From contig JADFDQ010000006.1 in assembly GCA_018262705.1 (NCBI GenBank), positions 1-64,000 on the forward strand: a DNA stretch of 64,000 nucleotides. The letters run 5' to 3'. The notes under the pieces were generated by a model, which searched no databases, was not told where the DNA came from, and was given only the letters and a program-made list of their open reading frames with translations. A program made the position numbers and the translations under genes. Each line of letters starts with the position of its first letter. Within the stretch, counting starts at the first letter, position 1. The DNA comes from Xanthomonas sp. (GTDB lineage: Bacteria > Pseudomonadota > Gammaproteobacteria > Xanthomonadales > Xanthomonadaceae). Shown here in pieces: positions 1-8,348 of the stretch.

Positions 1-187
1 CATCGCGGCCCTTGCGCGCGGTGAAGGCCTCTTTCACCTTGGCGTCCAACGCCGCACGCGCACGCGTCCGCTTCGACGGCTTCCGGCCCCGCCAGGCGTA
101 GTACCCGCTCGGCGACACCGACAGCACCCGGCACATCAGCCGCACTCTGAACTCACCCTCGTTCGCCTTCATCGTTGCGTACTTCAC
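1..187 (-). CDS. IS3-family transposase OrfB, N-terminal part (cut by window edge)
   Basis: N-terminal part of the IS3 OrfB integrase/transposase. The reading frame, taken from the GTG at 187, contains the conserved segment MCRVLSVSPSGYYAWRGR, which is typical of the region before the DDE catalytic core. The DDE core itself is off the window. The GTG overlaps the orfA stop. OrfB is probably made mostly as an OrfAB fusion by -1 frameshifting at 217-223, since that frame is open from the slippery site onward. Another internal ATG exists at 172. Whether the transposase is intact cannot be judged here. Confidence 0.85.
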   Translation of the reverse strand, partial: MKYATMKANEGEFRVRLMCRVLSVSPSGYYAWRGRKPSKRTRARAALDAKVKEAFTARKGRD

Positions 188-483
188 TTCGGCTGCTTCG
201 CGAAGTACGCCGCCGCCTTTTTTAGAAACGCGACCTCCTCTTCAAGGCGCGCCACCTCACGCCGTAGCCGCGTCTGCTCCGATTGCGCCAGCCGCTGCGC
301 CTCTGCGTCCTGACCGGTCTGCTGCGCCTTGGCGCGCCATGCGTACAACTGGGCTGGCTGCAGGCCCAAGTCGTTCGCCACCGCGGGCACGCCCTCCGTC
401 GCTGCGCGCAATAGCGCCTGCTGCCTGAATTCCGGGCTGAACCCCTTGCGCTTGGGGGCGGTCGCCGCCTTCTTCTTGATCAT
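184..483 (-). CDS. IS3-family transposase OrfA (helix-turn-helix/leucine-zipper protein)
   Basis: A 99-residue DNA-binding subunit of an IS3-family element. The N-terminal half is a helix-turn-helix of the IS3/IS911 OrfA type (FSPEFRQQALLRAA followed by GLQPAQLYAWR). The C-terminal half is a leucine-zipper-like helix ending LEEEVAFLKKAAAYF. I chose the ATG at 483 because AGGTGA lies 8 bases upstream; a GTG at 492 would add three residues. The LKK codons near the C-terminus form the A6G slippery site. Family-typical in length and architecture. Confidence 0.9.
   Translation of the reverse strand: MIKKKAATAPKRKGFSPEFRQQALLRAATEGVPAVANDLGLQPAQLYAWRAKAQQTGQDAEAQRLAQSEQTRLRREVARLEEEVAFLKKAAAYFAKQPK
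217..223 (-). promoter_or_regulatory. Programmed -1 frameshift site (A6G) joining orfA to orfB
   Basis: On the minus strand the bases read AAAAAAG inside orfA (codons CTA AAA AAG). This is the X XXY YYZ heptamer used by many IS3 elements for -1 slippage. After a -1 shift the frame is open through the orfA stop into orfB without interruption, which supports production of an OrfAB fusion transposase. Seen directly in the sequence; the slippage rate is unknown. Confidence 0.75.
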
Positions 484-521
484 CTGTCTCACCTCGGGTT
501 GCGATATTGAATCGCTTAACC

Positions 522-549
522 GGGTGTCCGTGAAACAGGGGCAAGATCA
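522..549. repeat. Terminal inverted repeat of the IS3-family element
   Basis: Read on the minus strand the end begins TGATCTTGCCCCTGTTTCAC and continues GGACACCC. This matches the usual layout of IS3 ends (TGAxC start, then GGACAC about 20 bases in). Its outer edge at 549 marks the insertion junction. The opposite repeat lies outside the window, so the match between the two ends could not be tested. Confidence 0.7.
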
Positions 550-600
550 TTCCGCCACCTGCTGGCCATCGCCGGGGGCGCGTTCTTCCTTGCTGCGCTG

Positions 601-1767
601 GTGGCGCTCCACTACTTCCCCAGCGGCGGCACCGAGCTGCAGCTTGCGGTCGGGCTGGGAATTTTCACTGCGCTCACCGCCGCCGGCGTCTGGTGGCTGG
701 TGCTTGCGCCTTTGGGCGAGCGTCTGAACGAAGCCAACGGCGAGCTCGCTGTCCGCGCCGCGCATCTCGAAGAACGTCTGCGCGCAATCGAAACCGACGG
801 CCGCCCGCAGCACGCGCTCGACATCGCCGAGGATGAATCGGCGGTGTTGCGTATTTCCGAGCAATCGCTGGAGGCGCTGCAAGCCGGCTCGTCTTCGCAG
901 CTGCTGCTGGCCGAGGATCCCGATGGGGACATTTCCACGACGATCACCATTGGCGACATGCCCGATGCGGCGCGCTGCAACATCCGCCGGGCCGTGGATT
1001 GTCCGGCGGTCCGTCGGGGCCAAGGCATGGTCTACGAGGACAGCATGTCGCTGAGTGCCTGCCCCGGCCTGGGCGGACGCATCGAGTCCTCATGCGCAGC
1101 CGCCTGCACGCCGGTGATGGTGGCAGGACGCGGAACCGGCATGCTGCGTGCACTCGGGCAGACCGGCGATCCCGACCTGTTCCGTCTGCTGCAGGTGCTC
1201 ACCACCCACGCCAACCGGGTCGGCACGCGGCTGACCGTGATCCGCTCGATGGTCGCCTCCGAAATGAAGGCGGCCACCGACCCGCTCACCGGCCTGTCCA
1301 ACCGCCGGGTGCTGGAAGTGCGGCTGAACCAGTTGATCGAACGCCGCGCCGCGTTTGCCTTGATCATGGCCGACATCGACCACTTCAAGAAGATCAACGA
1401 CACCCATGGCCATGAGGTCGGCGATCGCGCGCTGAAGGCGTTCTCCGCCGCGCTGCGGCAATCGATCCGCGGCGAAGATCTGGCCTGTCGGATCGGCGGT
1501 GAGGAATTCGTACTGCTGCTTCCTGGATTCGACATTTTCAACGCGGCCCAGATCATGCAGCGGATCCGCAGCGAGTTGCCGCGTCTCACCCAGCGCGGTG
1601 GCTTGCCAAGTTTCACCGTCAGCGCCGGTGTGGTCGACCAGCGGCTGGCCCAATCCGGTGAGGATCTGCTGCGCCTGGCCGATCAACTGCTGTACCGCGC
1701 CAAGAGCGAAGGCCGCGACCGGGTGATCCTCCCCGACGAAGTCGGGGAAGCCGAGCTGGCGGGCTGA
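601..1767 (+). CDS. Membrane-anchored diguanylate cyclase (GGDEF), N-terminus removed by IS insertion
   Basis: Makes cyclic di-GMP from two GTP. Counting from the GTG at 601, the GGDEF domain covers about residues 220-385: a DPLTGLSNRR entry motif, a DIDHFKKIND metal/GTP segment, and an active-site GGEEF at 299-303. An RGED at 290-293 sits exactly five residues before it, so the product-inhibition I-site (RxxD) is intact. Upstream is a Cys-rich region of roughly GAF size. The frame is open back to 550 and encodes a first transmembrane helix (HLLAIAGGAFFLAAL) directly after the IS end; a second helix follows at about residues 14-36. The native start was therefore displaced by the IS. Without a new start the protein would lose helix 1 or not be made. 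Confidence 0.85.
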   Translation: MALHYFPSGGTELQLAVGLGIFTALTAAGVWWLVLAPLGERLNEANGELAVRAAHLEERLRAIETDGRPQHALDIAEDESAVLRISEQSLEALQAGSSSQLLLAEDPDGDISTTITIGDMPDAARCNIRRAVDCPAVRRGQGMVYEDSMSLSACPGLGGRIESSCAAACTPVMVAGRGTGMLRALGQTGDPDLFRLLQVLTTHANRVGTRLTVIRSMVASEMKAATDPLTGLSNRRVLEVRLNQLIERRAAFALIMADIDHFKKINDTHGHEVGDRALKAFSAALRQSIRGEDLACRIGGEEFVLLLPGFDIFNAAQIMQRIRSELPRLTQRGGLPSFTVSAGVVDQRLAQSGEDLLRLADQLLYRAKSEGRDRVILPDEVGEAELAG

Positions 1768-1806
1768 CGCGGATCGACCGCGCGCTCCGGGTAGCCGGAA
1801 GGCGGC

Positions 1807-4800
1807 TCAAGCGGTCGCGGCCAGCTCCGACTGCGCGGTCACGCCGCGCGCCCTGGCGATGATCCTCGAAGTGCCGCTGCGCAGGTCGTCGAGCAGCGCG
1901 TAGATGGTCGGCAGGAACAACAGGGTGACAACGGTCGAGAATGCGAGGCCACCGGCAATCGCCCGCGCCATCGGGTAATACGGCGGACCTTCGCCGGCGA
2001 TCTGGGTGTTCGAGATCGCGATCGGAATCATCGCCAGGATCGCGGTGCCCATCGTCATCATGATCGGGCGCAGACGCTCGCGGCTGCCTTCGATCAGCGC
2101 TTCGATCCGCGGCAACCCGCGTCGGCGCAGGTTGTTGATGTGTTCGATCATCACGATGCCGTTGTTCACCACCACGCCCATCAGCACCAATATCCCGATG
2201 AAGGCCATGATGTTGAACGGGGTGCCGGTCAGCCACAGGCTCCAGTACACGCCGAAAATCGAAAACACCACGCTGCTCATGATCGCCAGCGGAAACAGCA
2301 GCGATTCGAACACCGAGGCCATCACGATGAACATCAGAGCGACGGCGATGAAGACGTTGCGCAACATCTGTTGGTTCATGTCGATGTTCATGCCGAAGCC
2401 GCCGCCTTCGAACGTGTAGCCGTAGCCGGGTGGCAGGTCGAGTCCCTTGAGCGTGGTTTCGATGTCATTTTTCGCCTGCTCCATGTTGGCACCCGGCGCG
2501 AGGCTGGCCTGTACCTTGAGCATGGTCTGGCGGTTCATGCGCTGGATCGAATTGGCCGACGCCTGCACGGCGACATCCACCATCGCCAGCAGCGGCACGC
2601 TGCGGCCATCGGGCGCACGAACGGTGAACGATTGCAGGTCTTCGGTTCCGTAATGCTCCGCACCTTTGAAACGGACGTTCACCGGAATTTCGATCTCGCC
2701 GCGTTGGAATTCGCGCAGCGATGCGCCGCGCAGTGCCAGTCCGACGAACTGCGCCACCTGCTGGGCGCTGAAGCCGTAAGCCGCGGCACGTTCGCGGTTG
2801 ACGTGCACGGTCAGCTCGCTGCTGGCATCGCCGGTGTCCACGCGCACGTCGCGCAGGCTGCGGCTGCGCGCGAGGATCGGCAGGATATCGTCGGCGATGG
2901 CTTTCAGGGTCTGGGTCGAATCCCCCATCAGGCTGAACGAAATGTCCTGGTCGTTGCCGCCCATGCCGCCCTGTCGACCCATGCCGACGTTGGCGCGCGC
3001 CGACTTCGGCAGCCCCTTGCGAATCTGCTCCTGGATCGCTTCGGCGCGCTTGGGGTCGGTGGTCGTCAGTTCGACCTGGGTGAACGCCCAGCCCTGCTCG
3101 GCATAGCGCGAATACACCTGCTTGACCTCGAAGCGTTGGCGATTGGCGTTGACGTAGCGTTCGACCGCGGCGACCACCTCGCCCATCTGCTCTTTCGAAT
3201 AAGAACCGTTCCACTGGTAATAGATCTGGACCTTGGTTGGGTCGTTGTCGTTGCCGCTGTCGCCCTTGGTCAGCTTCATCGGCACCACGCTCACCGCGAC
3301 GATCAGCAAAATGCCGAGAACGCTCCAGCCGCGATGCTGCAAGGTCCAGCGCAGCAGCTTCGCATAGCGATCCTGCAGCCGGACGAGAAACGGCGACTTG
3401 AGCGCAGGCGGCGTGGAGAGCTTGGCCGACAGCATCGGAATCAGGCTGACCGCAACCAGCCACGAGGCCAGCAGCGAGACCGAGATCGTCACCGCCAGCT
3501 GGGTCAGGTAGATCGTCAGCATGTTCTTTGCGCCGAACATCATCGGCAAAAACACGATGCAGTGACACAGCGTGCCGGCGGACAGCGCGATCGCGACGTG
3601 GCGGGTGCCGATCACCGAAGCCAGCCGCGGCTGGGACGGATATTTTTCGCGTTCCTGGTAGATGCTCTCGACCACCACCACCGCGTTGTCGACCAGCATG
3701 CCCACCGCCAGCAGCAAGCCCATCATCGACAGGATGTTGAGGGTGATCCCGGCGAAGTACATGAAGCCCAGGGTCATGATGAAACAAATCGGGATCGCCA
3801 GAGTCACCATCAGGGTCGACGGCCAGTGACGCAGGAAGAAGTACAGCACCGCCACCGACAGCAGCAGGCCGATCGCGCCCGCTTCGGCCAGCGCGGTCAG
3901 CGAGCTGATCACCTGCTGGCCCTGGTCTTCGGTGACTTGGATATCGATGTCGCGCATCGCCGGATCGTTGCGCAGCGCGTCCAGTTCGGCATTGACGGCG
4001 CGCGAGAGATCGACGAGGTTGGCGGCGCGCTCCTTGTAGATGTCCACGCCCACGCTCGGGCGGCCGTCCATCTGCCGCACATAGGTCATTCGCTGCGGCT
4101 TGAGCGCGACGTCGGCGATGTCGCCCAGACGCACGCCGCGCGCGTTGATCGGAAGTTCGCGCAGCTGCGCCAGGTCGGTCAATTCGCCCTTGGGTTGAAT
4201 CCGCAGGCGACGCCCGTCGTCGGTGATGGTGCCGCCGGAGACCGAAAAATTGGCGGCCTGCAGACGGCTGACCAGTTCATCGAGCACCACGCCGTTGGCG
4301 GTCAGGCGGTCGGGCTCGATCGCCACCACCACTTCCTGCACCGGCACGCCTTCCACTTCGATCCTGGCAACCCCCGGCAAGCGTTCCAGCCGACGTTTGA
4401 TGGTCTGGTCGATCAGCTCGCCGCGCGAGGTGAGATCGTCCTTGCTGGTCAGGCGCAGGCTGATGGCCTCCTGATCGCCGCTGCTCCAGCGCCACACGAA
4501 ATAGCGGCGGAAATCGTCCGGAAGCTGGTCGCGGATGGCGTCGATGCGCTCGCGCGCCTCGGAAGCGGCGACCGCGATATCGCGCCCCCAGTCGCTGAAC
4601 TGGACGAAGATGCTGCCGCTGTCGGACGCGGCGGTGGCGTTCATCGACTTGATGCCGGACATCGTGGCCAGCGCCTCTTCGACCGGCTTGACGACGTTTT
4701 GCTCGACTTCTTCCGGCGTCGAGCCGGGATAGGGAAGCGAGACGAAGAAGAACGGCGCGGTCGCCTCCGGCTGCGATTCCAGCGGCAGCCGGAACGAAGC

Positions 4801-4881
4801 GATCAGCCCGATCACCACCATCGAGACGAACAGCATGATGGTCGTCACCGGGCGGCGGATCGACAGCTCGGTGATGTTCAT
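1807..4881 (-). CDS. RND efflux transporter permease (HAE1-like), second permease of the operon
   Basis: A 1024-residue inner-membrane proton/drug antiporter of the AcrB superfamily, normal length for the family. It has the N-terminal SIRRPVTTIMLF helix, two large periplasmic loops and two sets of six transmembrane helices. In TM4 the relay motif reads VDN (D398, N399) rather than the VDD of AcrB. In TM10 the AcrB lysine position is N906 (VNNGIV). The VDN/VNN pattern exists in other RND groups, so it need not mean inactivity. The start overlaps the upstream permease gene by 4 bp (ATGA), so the two are translationally coupled. Substrate unknown; no outer-membrane channel gene is present nearby. 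Confidence 0.93.
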   Translation of the reverse strand: MNITELSIRRPVTTIMLFVSMVVIGLIASFRLPLESQPEATAPFFFVSLPYPGSTPEEVEQNVVKPVEEALATMSGIKSMNATAASDSGSIFVQFSDWGRDIAVAASEARERIDAIRDQLPDDFRRYFVWRWSSGDQEAISLRLTSKDDLTSRGELIDQTIKRRLERLPGVARIEVEGVPVQEVVVAIEPDRLTANGVVLDELVSRLQAANFSVSGGTITDDGRRLRIQPKGELTDLAQLRELPINARGVRLGDIADVALKPQRMTYVRQMDGRPSVGVDIYKERAANLVDLSRAVNAELDALRNDPAMRDIDIQVTEDQGQQVISSLTALAEAGAIGLLLSVAVLYFFLRHWPSTLMVTLAIPICFIMTLGFMYFAGITLNILSMMGLLLAVGMLVDNAVVVVESIYQEREKYPSQPRLASVIGTRHVAIALSAGTLCHCIVFLPMMFGAKNMLTIYLTQLAVTISVSLLASWLVAVSLIPMLSAKLSTPPALKSPFLVRLQDRYAKLLRWTLQHRGWSVLGILLIVAVSVVPMKLTKGDSGNDNDPTKVQIYYQWNGSYSKEQMGEVVAAVERYVNANRQRFEVKQVYSRYAEQGWAFTQVELTTTDPKRAEAIQEQIRKGLPKSARANVGMGRQGGMGGNDQDISFSLMGDSTQTLKAIADDILPILARSRSLRDVRVDTGDASSELTVHVNRERAAAYGFSAQQVAQFVGLALRGASLREFQRGEIEIPVNVRFKGAEHYGTEDLQSFTVRAPDGRSVPLLAMVDVAVQASANSIQRMNRQTMLKVQASLAPGANMEQAKNDIETTLKGLDLPPGYGYTFEGGGFGMNIDMNQQMLRNVFIAVALMFIVMASVFESLLFPLAIMSSVVFSIFGVYWSLWLTGTPFNIMAFIGILVLMGVVVNNGIVMIEHINNLRRRGLPRIEALIEGSRERLRPIMMTMGTAILAMIPIAISNTQIAGEGPPYYPMARAIAGGLAFSTVVTLLFLPTIYALLDDLRSGTSRIIARARGVTAQSELAATA

Positions 4882-7800
4882 GCCAGCGCATCGCCTTCAT
4901 GGGCCAGCACGTCGGCCACGGCGGCCGCATCTTTGCGCGCGCGCCGGCCGCGCTCGGCGTACCAGGCATCGGGGCGGCGATCCAGCAGGTCGTAGACCAC
5001 CGGAATCACCACCAGCGTCAGCAGCGTGGACACCAGCAGGCCGCCGATCACGGTGATGGCCATCGGGCTGCGTACTTCGGCACCGTCGCCGAAGGCCAGC
5101 GCCAGCGGCAGGAAGCCGAACACCGCGCACAGCGTGGTCATCATGATCGGGCGCAGGCGCGAGCGTGCGCCTTCCACCAGCGCCTCGCGTTTGGCCACGC
5201 CTTCTTCGCGCAGCTGGTTGACCTTGTCGATCAGGATGATCGCGTTCTTCACCACCAGACCGACCAGCAGGATCAGCCCGATGAACACCACCACCGACAC
5301 CGGCGAACGGGTCAGCACCAGCGCTCCGACCGCGCCGACCATGGCCAGCGGGATCGAGAACAGAATCACGAACGGGTGCAGCAGCGATTCGAACTGCGAG
5401 GCCATCACCAGATAGACCATGAACACCGCCAGCGCGAAGGCGAACAGCAATGAACGCAGTGATTCCGCAAGTTCCTGACCTTGCCCGCCGATCTGCATGC
5501 CGATGTCCACGCCGAGCGGGTTTTGCGCAACCAGCGCTCCCACCTCGCGCACCGCGCCGCCGAGATCGATCCCGCGCAGGTTGGCGGAAATCACCGCAAC
5601 CCGGCGATGGTCGACCCGATGAATCTCGCTGGGTCCGGAGGTGGCGACCACCCGTGCCACCGATGCGAGCGTGATCGGCGCGCCCTTGCCGGGATTGACG
5701 ATCAGGCGGCGGATGTCTTCGACCGTGGCGCGATCGGATTCGCGCACGCGCACCAGCACGTCGATCTTGCGATCGCGGAAGCTGTAGCGCGTGGCCACTT
5801 CGCCGGCAACCTTCTTGGTGACGGCATCGGCGATCTGGCGGGTGGTCAGGCCCAGCGCCGCGGCGCGGTCGGGGTCGAACAGGATCTGGATCTCTGGAAA
5901 GCCCTGCTCCACCGTCGATTTCACGTCGGCATAGTGGGCATTGCCGCGCAGCATCGCGGCCAGCTTGTTGCCGGCAATTCGGATGGCTTCGAGATCGTTG
6001 CCTTCGACCTCGATTTCCAGCGGCGGCGACAGGCTGAACAGTTCGGGGCGTGCGAAATCGACCTGCACGCCCGGATGGTCGCGCATGGTCGAGCGCAGCG
6101 CCTCGGTCAGCGGGCCTTCGAATTTGTTTTCGGTCATCACCACGTCGAGCTTGCCGATGTTCTCGCCGCTCTCGGTGGGGCTGGCATCGAGCCGGGTGCC
6201 GGTGCCGGACACGCCGTACAGCACGCGCGCGCCGGTATCGCGCTCGTGCGCTGCTTCGACCTGCCGAATCAGGTCGTCGGTGCGCGCCAGCGGCGTGCCC
6301 GGCGGCAGCTTGGCGGTCATCTCGAAGCGGTCCTGCGCCAGCTGCGGGATCAGGTCGGTGCCGAGGAAGGGCAGCACCGCCAGCGTCAGCGCGAAGGCAA
6401 TGCCGGCCACCAGCAGCACCGGCGCCGGACGCGCCAGCGCACGCGGAAGGATCTTCAGATAGCGCGCCTCGGCGCGTCCGTACAGCGCCATTGCGCGATC
6501 GCTCAGGAAGCGCATGATCGGGCCGATCACTGCGGCGGTTCCGCGCCAGACGGTCACGATGGTCAGCACGATGTAGAAGAACCCGTAGCGGAACAGCGCG
6601 CCGATGCCGCGTCCGGCATGCATCGCCGGTTTCTGCCACGGTTGTTGCGCCTGCCAGCGCGGATGCGCCGGCTCTTCGGGAAACCCCATCGGCGCCCTGC
6701 CCTTGAGCGAGCTGAGCATCGGGATCAAGGTGATCGCCACCACCAGCGACACCGCCACCGCGATCGCCACGGTCAGCGCCTGGTCGCGGAACAGCTGCCC
6801 GGCAATTCCCTGCACGAAAACCAGAGGCAGGAACACCGCAATCGTGGTCAGGGTCGAGGCCATCACCGCCATGCTCACCTCGCGGGTGCCGGCAATCGTC
6901 GCATCGAGAACGCCAAGTCCGCGATCGCGCGCCTTGGCGATGGATTCGAGCACTACGATCGAATCATCCACCACAAGGCCCGTGGCCAGGGCGAGACCGC
7001 CCAGCGACATCACGTTCAGGCTCAAATCGAGTCGACCCATGAAGAAAAAGGTGGTGATGATCGACACCGGCAGCGACAGGCCGATCACGAACGTGCTCCA
7101 GCCGTCGCGCAGGAACAGAAAGATAATCAGGATCGACAGCAGTCCGCCGATGACGCCGTCCACCTTCACGTCGTGCACTGCGTTGCGGATGAACACCGAC
7201 TGGTCTTCGACCATGGTCAGTTCGACGTCGCGCGGCAGCTGCGCGCGGATGTCCTCGAGCTTAGCCTGCAGCGCATCGGCGGTGGCCACGGTGTTGGCGT
7301 CGCCTTCCTTGTAGATCGCCAGTTCGACCGCTTCTTGGCCGTTGAGGCGGATGATGGTTTCGCGCTCCTTGTAACTCTGGCGCACGCTGGCGACATCGCC
7401 CAGGCGCAGCGCCTGCCCGCCGGCGCTGGCGGATGTGCCGCCGGACTGCTGCGAAAGCGCGGCCATCACGCTGGCGTTGCCGCTGGCCGCGGCCACCCGC
7501 ATCGCCTGCTGGGCGCCGCTGTTGTCGGCCGCTGCCGCGCGCGTGGTCAGCAGCATGTTGCGGATCGCATCGACGCTGGCGAACTGATTGACCGTCCTTA
7601 CCAGATAGCGCTGCGAACCTTCCTCGAGGCGACCGCCGGAGATATTGACGTTCTCCTGCTGCAGCCGCGAGATCACGTTGTCGATGGTCAAGCCGAGCTG
7701 GGCCAGCCTGCCCTGATCGATATCGACCTGCACCTCGTCTTCGAGGCCGCCGCCGACCTTGACCGCCGCCACCCCGGCCACCGGCTCCAAGCGGCGCTTG

Positions 7801-8348
7801 AGGTCTTCGTCGGCATAGCGGCGAATTTCCACCAATCGCCGCAATTCGTCGGCAGCGCTGCCGCCCTGTTTGGTCGACAGCGCCAGTCGCATGATCGGCT
7901 GGGTCGAGGGATTGAAGCGCAGCAGCACCGGCGGCTTGGCGTCGAGCGGAAACTGCAGCGACTCCATCTTGTCGCGCACGTCGAGGCTGGCCTGCTCCAT
8001 GTCGGTGCCCCAGGCGAACTCAAGCACGACGTCGCTCTGGCCGGTGCGCGAAATGGATTTCAGCCGGCGCAGCCCCTTGACCACGCCGAGCGCTTCTTCC
8101 GCCGGCTGCGAAACCAGTGTTTCGACTTCGGCCGGCGCCGCGCCCGGATAGTCGGTGCGCACGGTCAGCGTGGGATAGCTCAGATCCGGCAGCAGGTTGA
8201 CCTTGAGCCCGCCCAGCGCGATCAGCCCGAACAGCACCAAGGTGACTGTCATCATCGCCACCGTCACCCGCCGGCGGGTGGCGAATTCGACCAGGCTGAA
8301 GCCGCGCGATGGCGCGGCCAGAGGATCGTGCGCTTCGTTCGGCGTCAT
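4878..8348 (-). CDS. RND efflux transporter permease (AcrB superfamily), first permease of the operon
   Basis: A 1156-residue RND permease, longer than the usual 1030-1050. The extra length comes from an N-terminal extension, a low-complexity Ala/Ser/Gln insertion in the first periplasmic loop (about residues 265-305), and an enlarged segment between the two membrane halves. The canonical proton relay is present: VDD at D461-D462 in TM4 and K1034 in TM10 (VKNAIIL). It overlaps the adaptor gene by 4 bp upstream and the other permease gene by 4 bp downstream. Two permeases with one adaptor recall MdtABC, where unlike permeases form one trimer. That a heterotrimer forms here is inference. Confidence 0.93.
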   Translation of the reverse strand: MTPNEAHDPLAAPSRGFSLVEFATRRRVTVAMMTVTLVLFGLIALGGLKVNLLPDLSYPTLTVRTDYPGAAPAEVETLVSQPAEEALGVVKGLRRLKSISRTGQSDVVLEFAWGTDMEQASLDVRDKMESLQFPLDAKPPVLLRFNPSTQPIMRLALSTKQGGSAADELRRLVEIRRYADEDLKRRLEPVAGVAAVKVGGGLEDEVQVDIDQGRLAQLGLTIDNVISRLQQENVNISGGRLEEGSQRYLVRTVNQFASVDAIRNMLLTTRAAAADNSGAQQAMRVAAASGNASVMAALSQQSGGTSASAGGQALRLGDVASVRQSYKERETIIRLNGQEAVELAIYKEGDANTVATADALQAKLEDIRAQLPRDVELTMVEDQSVFIRNAVHDVKVDGVIGGLLSILIIFLFLRDGWSTFVIGLSLPVSIITTFFFMGRLDLSLNVMSLGGLALATGLVVDDSIVVLESIAKARDRGLGVLDATIAGTREVSMAVMASTLTTIAVFLPLVFVQGIAGQLFRDQALTVAIAVAVSLVVAITLIPMLSSLKGRAPMGFPEEPAHPRWQAQQPWQKPAMHAGRGIGALFRYGFFYIVLTIVTVWRGTAAVIGPIMRFLSDRAMALYGRAEARYLKILPRALARPAPVLLVAGIAFALTLAVLPFLGTDLIPQLAQDRFEMTAKLPPGTPLARTDDLIRQVEAAHERDTGARVLYGVSGTGTRLDASPTESGENIGKLDVVMTENKFEGPLTEALRSTMRDHPGVQVDFARPELFSLSPPLEIEVEGNDLEAIRIAGNKLAAMLRGNAHYADVKSTVEQGFPEIQILFDPDRAAALGLTTRQIADAVTKKVAGEVATRYSFRDRKIDVLVRVRESDRATVEDIRRLIVNPGKGAPITLASVARVVATSGPSEIHRVDHRRVAVISANLRGIDLGGAVREVGALVAQNPLGVDIGMQIGGQGQELAESLRSLLFAFALAVFMVYLVMASQFESLLHPFVILFSIPLAMVGAVGALVLTRSPVSVVVFIGLILLVGLVVKNAIILIDKVNQLREEGVAKREALVEGARSRLRPIMMTTLCAVFGFLPLALAFGDGAEVRSPMAITVIGGLLVSTLLTLVVIPVVYDLLDRRPDAWYAERGRRARKDAAAVADVLAHEGDALA

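Larger units (their letters stand above)
1..549 (-). mobile_element. IS3-family insertion sequence, one end only
   Basis: This is the orfA-proximal end of an IS3-family element; the rest lies beyond base 1. It carries orfA, the first part of orfB and a terminal repeat at 522-549. The element stops exactly at base 549, and from base 550 the reading frame of a GGDEF protein begins mid-gene, so it appears to have inserted in that gene. The distal inverted repeat and the target duplication are outside the window, so element length and subgroup cannot be fixed. Confidence 0.85.

Noticed and set aside
2140-4995. A very long open frame on the plus strand opposite the RND permease gene
   Set aside because: It is His/Gln/Arg/Asp-rich low-complexity text produced by the antisense frame of a GC-rich gene, with no domain recognised. 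The same applies to 5481-8519, 18079-20868 and 44546-48757.
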